Below, in pieces: positions 41,041 through 53,000 of a DNA stretch of 64,000 bases (positions within the stretch are counted from its first letter, which is position 1; every line of letters starts with the position of its first letter). The DNA comes from Streblospio benedicti (taxonomy: Eukaryota > Annelida > Polychaeta > Spionida > Spionidae). The notes under the pieces are model-generated. The model was given only the letters and a program-made list of their open reading frames with translations. It had not been told where the DNA came from and ran no database searches. Position numbers and translations under genes: made by a program. Where the stretch lies: contig CM032662.1 in NCBI GenBank assembly GCA_019095985.1, positions 15,498,825 to 15,562,824 of the forward strand, read 5' to 3'.

Positions 41041-44000
41041 ATGGTACAACCTCGTAGTTATTCTGCTGTGTCAGACAACAGGATAAATGAACTTGTTAAA
41101 AGAGTATCTCAGCTTGAAAAACAAATTTCTCGACTAAGTAGTGCAGAGGAAAAAAGGCCATCATCGCCTGCTCGACCATTTACAGCTTCTAAGCGAAGTA
41201 AAACCAAGGAGACCGAATATGGTTTAACTATCAATGGTAAAGAAGGTTCAAAGGATGGCTCCAAGCAATACAAAGAGGGCAGACCATTAACTGCTCAACC
41301 AGGAACACCAAAACCATGGGCCCGACCCCAAACTCCTGCAAATCATGTTACATATCAAAAGCAGGACGACGGTGACATACAGGATTCGAAACAGCAACCT
41401 CCAAGCAGACCGTGTACAGCATTTGGACCTAGACCATTAGGAATTCTACAGTCATCAAGACCATCAACAGCACAGCAATTTCATCCTAAAGATGATGAAA
41501 AGAATAGAGAAACACCAAGACCAAAGAGTTCTTTTGGAGCAAAACCATATTTGCCATATAAAAGGCCTTACACGCCTATAGATGTTGATCGTTTTATTGA
41601 CACTGAGAATCAGAGGCCTCCAATGAAACAAAAGGAAGATTTCATGCAATTAACAAATGGAAATTATGAATCAGTGCAATTCCATAATCCCAAACCTCCA
41701 GTTGCAAAGAAGGCAATTAAGATTAAAGAACCAAATGAGTGTAAAGACACAGTTGATACCGAAGTGACAGAAAATGTAGAACGTCCGTCAGATGAAGATG
41801 AAGTTGCTGTTACACAAGAAATAGTAAAAGCCTGTGATATATTGGAAGGTCTTGATTTGGAAGAGCAACCCAAAGATGAGTAAGTTATTGATTTCTCAAT
41901 TTGTTGATTCTCAATTTGTTGATATCACACACCAGTAATTACATTTCGTTATATAATTTGTTGGATTTTTACTGAAATATTTGCCTACTATCTTATATCC
42001 GTGACCAAGATTGCAGCGATCATATTTTTTAGCTATGAACATTGCTTTTCTTTTAATTTTAGAATTTAGAAGCACAGACAATATTTGAGATGTATGTGTA
42101 ATGTAGCATTGTAGGTCACAATTATCACATTCTCATTATCAATTAAACTTTGAAGATGGTCATTAACTTGTGATAGAATAAATGTCTATGACTACATTGT
42201 TTTCAGATTTATCAAGTAAACATTGCTTCTTAACAACGGAATAGTCAATAAGATTCTCTTTTTAAAAGTCCTCAAGAATGTTATCAACACATTACATTAT
42301 ATTAAATCTTATCAATGTCAAGTGAACCATAAATATTCAATGTGTCCTCAAGTATATTATGATAAAGTAATATTATGATAAAGTAATATGGTTTTTGGAT
42401 GTTCAAATTTTGAAATTCACATGTAATACTCTCGATCGCGCTGAGCAATTGCTATCCTGGTTTTACGTCTTGGATTCCGAGGTAGGTTTTTTACTGGCAT
42501 GCCAATACATTTGTTTGAAGTCTTTATCATGTTTATGGCATACAGCTCAGATATACATGTATATGCACTTGCCTTGCTTCGGCAGTTACAATCTTTCAAC
42601 ACTGTCCTTTCATGTACCCATGTTCACTCTAAGGCTTGTAACTTCCATATCATCTTTTCCTTTTTTACCTTCCCTTATAAATGTGTAATCCATTATTAAA
42701 TGATTTAATGAATTCTCTTGTTTGTAACTTGGTGTGAACATTTCAATTGGCTCAAACCCAATTTCCCTGAAGAAAATATTTTGTTTGCAGTATGGTTAAC
42801 AACAGTGAGGTAACTCATGGAGTATTCGCAAATAAATAAGTGGTACCTAGCTTTTAGTGTTTGTTTCTGTGAAAGTATAAGCTGGAATACATCATCAGTT
42901 TGGAATGTCTCAAACACCTTCGAGAGCAGGCTCAACTGCCTCATCTTATACTCTTGCTGGACCTTTCACAGCTTCTTTTACTGTCTGTCTACCAAATTCA
43001 CAGTGAGTGATTTGTAAAGATTGCATAGTACCATATTATAATAGAAAGTGCTGTGATCAGCAATTGAATGTTCATTAATTCCATGGTACATAGATTTCAA
43101 AATACATGATCATAAAGTTAAATTTCAGAAAGAATTATTTGTATGTAATATGTTGAAAATTTGTTACGGTTGTGAATTATCACGATAAATTTATAGAGTG
43201 ATGTTCAATGAACAAAGGCGATTGTTGGTGATCTCTTCGTTCCATAATACACAGATGTGCTAATCAGATGGGCATTATAAGTAGGACTTTGAAAGGAACA
43301 CCTTTCCATAGCTATTTGTTTCTCTGGTAACATGGATTACAACAAACCCAGGACACGAGGGTGGGTGTGAACCCGTCACCAACAACATGCTGCCATGAGC
43401 TCAGCATATTGCTACAAATCGGGCTACAAATATGTTGTAAAAACACATTGAGTGGTGTAGATGCTGGTGCCTTTAGGTACTAATGGTTATGTTCTCTCAA
43501 TTATGTGTGTATCTATCTAATCAATTCTATTTTCTTGGTTTACAGTGATGACCACTTGGAATGGGAGCCTTCCGGCCGACAGTCACAGATGCCATCCAGG
43601 AACAGCAGGAATCAGGCCATTGCTGTCCAGGTATTGTAGCGTATTGTGTTGAACATTGTCATTGGCATAAGTTCCTCCTCCAAATTTTCGTACAAGCAAA
43701 GGAGGGGTAGATGGGTGTTCATGGTCATTATTGAGAGTGTCATCATAAAGCAGTAATTTTGCCTCAGCTGTGCATCAAATCTGAACAACTGGAGACGGCT
43801 CAATTAAGTCGCAATTTGCCATGCCAAATCCTTTTTCATTTTTGTAACAAAATATGATTTAACCAAATCTGAACACCTGACAGATCGGCATCATTGAATC
43901 TCTCTGGATATAATAGAAGAATGCTTAGTCTAGTATTTGTGTGCCAAGTGGTCAACTCTTTAGTAGGTATTTTCCTAACAGATCTTTGGCTAATAATGTT

Positions 44001-47000
44001 AGATTAAAGAGTGATTAAATTTGAGAGTAAAAAGTCTTCAAAAGATCGTGCTTTGCAAGTTGCTCATAGTTTTAGGCAATTTAGAAAATCAATTGTAGTC
44101 TTGTGGGTTCGATTATAAATGTATGATTTTTGATTGCCCATTGAGAAGTAATTTATTGAATGTGATTCTATTTACTGATATGGACTTAGTGGCTCAATGA
44201 GTAAGTATGCATACTAATTTGGACACAATTGATTAAGTGTGGGAAGTTATTTAGGATTACGTTGATATTTGAAGTAGTGCTAAATGATGCAGCACTTGTA
44301 TTTTATCTAGGCTGTCTCCATTTCAAAAATAGATATTGAAAATATCTATGATCTTTAGTCTTGCTTCCTTAATGTGGTGGAATAATTTGTTGAAGAAAAA
44401 GTTCCAAAAGGCAAGTATATTCGAATATGATTAATGATTCATTGGCAGTCACAATTATAAGGCTAATATCAAATTAAATGTATCATCAATAATATTTGCA
44501 AAAGTAGATCCACATAGCAAGATATGATTTATTGATGTATATATATAGTCAAAGGTAACACATGAATGGATTGTAAATATATTCCAGCAACACCATGCAT
44601 TAAATACATGCTCTTTTAGTCTGTTTTCTTTAATCTCTCTTGAGTATGTCCACAATTATAAAATTAGTTGTGTCCATCTACATGTCTTTGGATGGAGTTA
44701 CTTCCTAAATCTTCTTTGATGGTCAATAGTAATATGTAAGTCAGTTTAATCATTTATTGAATTATGAACCAAATTATACAAAATTCTGTCATTCAATATG
44801 AAAATTAATTTGTCTTCATAATTTCATTTAAAATATTCTTTTTGCTTATGTCATTCTTGGTTTATTCATGTTTCCCAAAGCAAAATGATAAGTTGATTGA
44901 ATAGTTGTGATGTGCAAAATTCACGTAATATGAACACTCAATGAAGATCATATGAATATGAATTTAGATAATTCCTTTGCAAATTTACCGATTATTACTA
45001 TATATGTATCCCTTCAAATTCATGCGTAGATAGGTACATGGATGAAATTGGATGTTCTGTTCTTGGTGTCGTCACAGGTCTAATACAGGGGTTGATCCAG
45101 GATAATCTGAAATGTGGTATACAGTATTTTGTGATGAATTTCTTTCTCAGCCATAGCTAGGATAGGAGTAGGCTGCAACTGTTCAAACCATCAACCACTG
45201 GATAAAGGCACCCGCATACTTGCTTTGTACACTTCTAAACATGAATAAGAATAAAAATATTTTATTTTCAGCATAAATCGCATATGAAATATGAAATATA
45301 TCTTGTGTGTAAATATGAAAAGATATTTGATTTTTAAACAACTTTTCTTTTATTTTATTTTCAATAGTATACTTAATGTACTAGTAGTGATGCCCACAAG
45401 CACTGATACTGGTAGCTGTGTAAATGAAACATTTATTAAAGTGTACAACCGTAAAGTCATAACACATAAAAATGTTATTGATCGAGATGCCTAGTTTTTA
45501 GGTACCTTCTTATCTTCGAACTATCTTTCCAAAGTCTATCTTTCTGTAATTTTTAGACTGATCCAGCCCTGGAATATCTGCCAATGCTTCCAAATGAGAA
45601 AGGCACAATGACGTATCAAGCCGGAGAAAATGTGCGCGAGTCATGGACGCCCATGGTGAACCATTACCCAGAACACAGGCCTGAGTATGTAGTTTGTTGT
45701 GAGCACTTGATGACTAGCCATGCATGTAATGTGAACTTTTTAATTGATTCTGTTTGATCATTCAAAATTTTCATTGTCTTAAGTCATGATAATAGGCTAT
45801 TACTGGTGCATGGAGCCAGCTAAAAACAGCTCATTTGCATACCTGAGTTTGTAAATGAACATTTGTATTCCTTAAATGATAAGGTTTAGTCAAACAAAGT
45901 GATGTGACGACTTAACTTTTGGTTGGGTGGTGATGACTTTTGCACACCTTATTTGCTTGCACACAGCATTACTGAGTATTGTCACACATTTTCAAAGATT
46001 TATTTGCTGGCAAGAAATAGAGTTGGACTTTTTGGGAGTACAGTAGAACATTCCATGGGAAGGTGTACAGTAGAACACTGTGTCTTCAATTAAGTTGACA
46101 ACTTCTATTTTCACTTTTCACTTCTGAAGGTGTCCACATAAGACAGTCCAAATTTCACTGTATCTACTGTATATTTTTTATTTGAAATTTCAAGTCATTA
46201 TAGATATTATGATGAATGAAAATTGCTCTAGCTATTCATAATTTCACATATCAGAACTCGAAAAACCCCAGGTCTGATGGAGTCATTTTATCCATTATTA
46301 TGGATGCATGGGCATACCTTTCAAACAATTCAATCACAGCTTAAAGAACATTTTTGCTAGTTATTGGATGCTCATAATTGTATAAAACACTATGAATATG
46401 TAATTACATAATCAGTGTGCATGTGCAAGCATCGTTAATGATCCATTTTCAATACAAACATTGCTTTAGACCTTTCAAGGAAATTAACTTCATGACCGTG
46501 ATTTTATTGGTGAAGGATATTTTAGTATTAGTTCATTTAATGGTATCCTATATTTTCTTTTTACTACCATATTAAAAGTTTCAGAAAGTAATAATAGCAC
46601 CCTTATGGAGTGCAGTCTTAATTGGACTGTGTTATATTCAAGCTCTATTGCCTTTAACCTGCATCAACTCAAACTTAATTACTTGGCCTTGTATTAAGAG
46701 TTTTTGCTATAGAATGAACTACTTTGGCTCGTGCTAATATTGCAATGGAAGTTATATTTTCTCTATTATTCATAGTGTAGAATATAGATCAATCTAATAT
46801 CTATAAGTGGGAATTTGAATTACATTACTTCATTTTATTATTAAAAAGTTGTATTTGAACATATAAATAAATCTTTATATCGAACTAGTATGTATATGGG
46901 ATTTGAGTGCTATACAGGTTCAAAGATTATCTTGATTGCATGGTATTTTAAATGATACCTATATTGAAATGATATCCAGTGTTATTATTAAATTAATGTG

Positions 47001-50000
47001 TACAGAGGAAACAATGTATGAATTTGAAAAAGTTAATTGACATGAACACATACAGTGGAACTTGTCAAAATATCATATCTTGACAATATACCTCTAAATT
47101 GTTTATATTGCTAGATCTTGTATCACTTTAAAATCATTGACAAATTAAATAACCAGTTTCATTGAAACATGATAGGAAATCAAACTCAATACCCTCAGAT
47201 TTATTAAACAACCATGACAATGGAACGTACAGAAATTGCAGCCATACTTAATAAAGGTTTTATTTAGACGGGTGGAAATTGTACCTTTATGGCTGTGTAT
47301 CATAAGAAATTCAAAACTTTCCTTAGAATCATAGAAGTCAACCATAGACTTTTCAACTTCTATCCTGCAATCATGAATAATATATGAATGTAGACTTAAC
47401 TACCTTCCCTCTCCTTACAATAATCAGCACTGGCGCTCAGCAAAGAGCAGACAGCCAACAGGCGTACAACAACTTCTACCAGCGGATGAGAGAGAACATG
47501 GCTTCTTTACGCTTTGATAGACCATATGTAACAATTAAGAAGGATCCTGAACGGGATCCGGGTCCGCCAACGTAAGTAGAAAAATAAATTCATAATTATT
47601 TCCATGAAATTTACCATATGTACACAAAATTTAGAGTATTTGGTAATGTAATGTTGAACAACAACCGTTAACAGTGTACATATACATGTATTTAGTGATA
47701 TTGTTGGAACACGCAAAAGGATAATATTTGTTATAAGAAATGTATGTATTAAATGTCGTTGGTTCCATTTAATAAAATATATTATAAGAAAGTTTTCATT
47801 TTAACGCATAGAGCATCAATCGCCCTATTCGGCCTTACGCACAATCCATGAATTGTACATATGATGTAAACTTCTCATTGTAAAGGTCACTAAATTTCAC
47901 ATCATATGTAAAGTTCACAGTTTATGTGTATGTCTAGTTTTAGCAATTGGTGCTCTAATTTAATTTTCTTTTCTTTTATCAATTGTTTAAGTTCAGTGTT
48001 TCCAAATAGTATTGCTGTAAATTATTGGCAATTACATAGATTAATTTTAAAGCATCTTACTAAAGCAGTTTCCGATCTGGTAATATGGGTTCCTCTTGGA
48101 GACATGTTCGTCAAACAACTGGTAACCTTGGAAACCACATTTGTTTTGTGGATGGTGAGCTTTTAAAATCAACATCATAACATCTTGTTTGTACAGTTTC
48201 AAATAGCATTTACATATTAGAATGTTGTATGTGTGCATGAAAATGTCCAATGCATTTGAAAAAAAAAACATTGCATGGGAGATTTTGTAGTATATTTGAG
48301 GTTATGTGCTCTGAAAATTTTTGCCACATGAGATAGTTAAAAAGAGTAAAATCATCTGCCACATATGTGATGTGGCTGACTGTATGTGTATTTGGTGTTC
48401 TCATGTACACATATATATTTACTTAGTAGCTGTAACTATGCAGCCGGACCTTATACATCAGTGATTAGATCAGGTATCTGCCAATACATCAGCCATGGGC
48501 ACTTATTGTCACAATAAGTAATAGCTTCCAAAGTGCAATAATTAATATTTAATCTGAACACTAGGTTTCGGTCTGGGAATATGGGCTCATCGTGGAGACA
48601 TGTAAAGCAATGCCAGGGCAACTTAGGTCAACACATTTGCTTTGTCGATGGTGAGCCGTGCAATACCGTGCTTAAGATATTTGCTGTTGCCATTTTATTT
48701 TTTTAAAAGTCCTAGATCTTCCCACTTCAATTTATTTATTTCTTTCAGCATGATTTACAAACTGCTTGTTTAAATCTTCATACTATGTCACTAATTTTCA
48801 CAATTTTTCACATTTTTCTATTTAGTGTTGTATTTTCCCTTGTTCCTTTTATTTCTTTCATATTTTCACAAATGCTGGTAGATGTTAGCATTTTTGTTAC
48901 TATACCGTAGTTTGCATGCTTATTTTTAGTTAAGCATTTTACAGATACCGCTGTGGTAGGTTAGGTGGCTCTTGGAGACACATTGTCCACACTGTGGGCA
49001 TGAACGGCAATCACATAAGCTTTGTAGATGGTGAGACATATTGTTGTTATCACAATAGAGTGCAAATAACAAATTTGGAGACAATTAAAAAAATATTTTA
49101 ATCTTGTGAAATTGGCCAGTATTATATACTTCAATAATAGTCTGAAACTAGAAACGTACTCATTGGAGTACAAAATTAGTCCCAGCACCTTTGAACATTT
49201 GATAGTTTATGTTTTTTATTGTATTACATTAATTATAAGCATGATGGACAGGAACACTACATAGGAAGCGTATGAAATAAACACAAATAAAGTTTAAAGG
49301 CTTTATAATAGCAACATTCTCTCCTCTGTTGCCGTCGCCGTTTGATAATTGTTTTTTTTACTTAAGGGGCATTATTTCACATTTTAAAATAATAAACATT
49401 GATCGGCATGGATTGTTTATTTGTTTTGATGGTGTTCATAAGTGTTCACGTTAAACGATGATGTATCTGACTTGTGGCGTAATTACTATCAAATGGGTTA
49501 ACGCTTGACACGTTTTACGTCATTCTATAGGTTTACTCTCTGACGCTCGACGTACCATGACGTACAGTTCAACTTTAACAAATAAACAGTCAAAAACAGT
49601 ATCAATATTATAACATAACCATAGGCTGTATAAACACCAAAAATGAGTGGGTCCGTCTAGGGTTCATTCTTAGGGGGATCTGAAAGTTTGGGGTCATTCA
49701 GTTTTCTTCAAATCATTGGGGGGCAAATCGAAAAACAGAAAGTTTGGGGTCTGGGATAAAAAAAAACTCTGACTAAGTTTTATTTACAAAAAATGTTTCA
49801 TATAATATCTTAACTAAGGGTATAGTATTTTTTTAATCTTACACCTTATATAATGACAGTATGAAACATGATGGCATTAAAGCCAAATATAGACGAGAGT
49901 ATAGAAAACCGATTAGAATATGTGTCAAATAAATATTAATTGCACTTTTGAAATGATTAAATTTGTTATGAGCACGCTAATGCAAAAACAACATTTAATA

Positions 50001-53000
50001 TTTCTAACATTCTTTGCTATTCTTTCTTTTCCCATTGAAATTATTAATTATTAAATGTAGTTCAAATATACATGTATGTATTATAATGGAGAACTCTAAT
50101 GAAAACACATTCCCCAGTATAACACATAATACATATGTCATAAACTTCTGTGATTACTTTAGATTTTGAATATTATTTACCCCTATTCCTTCCTGAAGTT
50201 CAAGAGGATTCAACTATATGTGTTACAATTTCAATTGGCATGACTTTCAAAATATTCATATTTAATGGTTTGATAATGAGACTTTTATTGATAGTGGAAT
50301 TTTGCGGACAAGTAATACAATTATAATTGAATTAATGTTGAATTGATAAGAATATTCTACAGAAACATGTGCTTTAGTAGACAACCCTCTTAGTAAGTTT
50401 GAACAATATCATTCAATTTCAAATATTTCATTAAACTTGGAAATAAAGATCACGACCTTTGAGTGATGTAGATGAAATAAAATTTAACGTGGTGTCTTCT
50501 TCTGTTGTAATCATTTGTTACAAAATCTGAGTTCTAAACTATGCTTTACCTCGCAGTGAGTTGAGAAAGCAAAAGACAAATGTAACATTACATCTGCTTT
50601 AAGTCAGGGACAGATCCAGGGCAGAAGTTTGTATTCTTCTTAGTTGAAATCTTCACCTTTAGATAAACAATTGTATAGAATTTATTAACTTCAGAATTCA
50701 AATGAGCATTTGTTGCTTAATGTTAAAATTTAATGCTACACACCAGGTGCAGTAAAAGAGGATGACATCAAAAGGTACCCGCCATACGGTTTTCAGGAGC
50801 CGCAAGACGCCTACACATACATATCACCGCGGCTGAAATCAGCACCCATGAGAAAGTCTGCAATGGACCAGCCATTGTTGGTAAATGTTAAGTCTTTTGT
50901 ATGCAATTGGCTCAGTACTGGTACACAAGTGGTGCTTTCGTCATGACCACACTTTATTCTTTTTTCAAAGCATGTATACACTTTTAAATGTACAGCTCTT
51001 ACCCGGTAATATTTTAACAGTTCACTCTATACATGTATTTTCTATACCTACTATGGAAATTAATTTGTACACACCAGTGTACTGCGTGAACTGGGATCCC
51101 GCGACATTTTCCTGCGGGAGCGGGGCGGGAGTGGTCACAAAACTCGCGGGAGTGGGGCGGGAGTGGTCACATTGTCAACTTGCGGGATTTTTGCGGGACA
51201 ACAGTCCTGCAACAATCCCGCGATAGTCCCGCGATAATAAAACAGTGTGGATTTTGTCAATCCTCATGACACTTAGATCTTCATAGTAGTTCCATGAAAT
51301 TCCAGCAACAGTACCTTGATAGCAAAAGATGTGGGACAAAATTGAAGAATATCTAATCATGTTGCTACAATATTTATACATGACACTACAATGACTGTCA
51401 AATCCAATGTTAACTCTTCACAAATCAAGATACATTTACAAATCTTATTGAGAACTATGCTAAATCTAAAAAGAGATCTTATTGAGAACTAGGCTTAATT
51501 CACAAGGCTTAGACATTCTCAATTAGCCAATGGTTGATTTGCATAATGCATATTATTTACCTTCAATAGTAGTGACCACAGTGGTTGAATTTTGTTTGCT
51601 GAGATAATTGTTCCAGTCATTAATTACGTAAAGCAAACACTATCATAAATAGATATTCTCTGACATGAGAAGTAATTTATTACAAGAAAGCAATTATAGA
51701 TTCAGACGAGCATAAAAAGTTGCCAAACTTTCTCTTGCTCAACAAATAAAAGAACAGTTGATTGCTGGTTTTGATATTGTAAAATTAACTGTCACTGTGG
51801 GGTGTCTTTTTACAATTACCTCTATAACTAGTCAGCAAATGCTAAGTAAATAAACATAACACTTGACCAGTGAATTCAAAGTGGTCAGTTAACCATAATT
51901 GCATTGAAAGTAAACACTCACCAGTGTTTGCTTAACTGGGCTTTTGTATTCAGCACAAGTGGTGTCAGTAAGTGGTCAGTTAGCCATATCTGTGAATTTC
52001 TTTTTATAAAGAGACAATCAACTGGAGATGTTGACCATTAATGTACAGTGGAAATTGTCCATGTGGTATCTCCCTGTTAAAGGAATTTACTTCCGTATGA
52101 TATATATTCATAAAGATCAATTGTAGCTACACTGTCACTGTTTGTTTTATCTTATTTTTATGTCAATATGTATGTTTTTTTCAAGAAATAATGCATAGTT
52201 GTTGAAAAATATGTTTCAGTTTTGTTTCATTTGGTTCAAATAAAGTCAGTGAATAATGAGCTTCTGCTTGTATTCCGATACATGTCATTAGAATGTCGGT
52301 TGTTGAAAGTTTCAATTACACAGCATGAAAAGTAATTGATAAAATAAATGAGGTTAGGGGTACACATTAATCACAATCTATCTACAACTATTGCAGTACT
52401 GTTATGGAAGATCAAACATGGATGCGGGACTGCTTCGGGACTGTTCTTGGGATGAAAATAAAATTGTTGCGGGGAGCAGGGCGGGATTGGGCATAACAAG
52501 TGCGGGAGTGGGGGGGGAGTGGACAGAATATTGTGGAAACCATCGCGGGGCCGGGCGGGAGTGGACATCGCATTCTTGGGACAAAGCGGGCGGGACCAAT
52601 ATTTCAGTCAGCGCTGATCACTGGTACACACATAACCCTGCTGAATTGATTATTTAAATGCATTTTGAAAATTTGTAATAACCGACACTTTATTTTTCAG
52701 AACTATCAACCTGAGACTCTTTCACCATCTATGTCGAGAAAAATCCGAAGGCAACCGAGGAAGCAAGTATAATCAGTTTAATCAACATGCAAATAACTTC
52801 AAAGTATTGGTATGAAGAAAAACAGCCAAAGGTGTTTCTTGTAAGTTTTACTGTTAATGTTACATTTATGTTACTAATTACATCACTGGTATTTTATTTT
52901 TAAAAATTTTNNNNNNNNNNNNNNNNNNNNNNNNNNNNNNNNNNNNNNNNNNNNNNNNNNNNNNNNNNNNNNNNNNNNNNNNNNNNNNNNNNNNNNNNNN

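Noticed and set aside
42395-43017. Several open frames on both strands in the first intron of the RPxT-motif gene
   Set aside because: Cysteine- and serine-rich translations without splice context or recognisable motifs.
52371-52657. Overlapping open frames on both strands rich in glycine or proline
   Set aside because: They arise from the GC-rich subterminal repeats of the hAT element.
52701-52770. Early stop in the exon copy of block A, as a true truncated isoform
   Set aside because: The same exon in block B is open and continues. The differences are small indels next to the assembly gap, more likely sequence error or haplotype noise.
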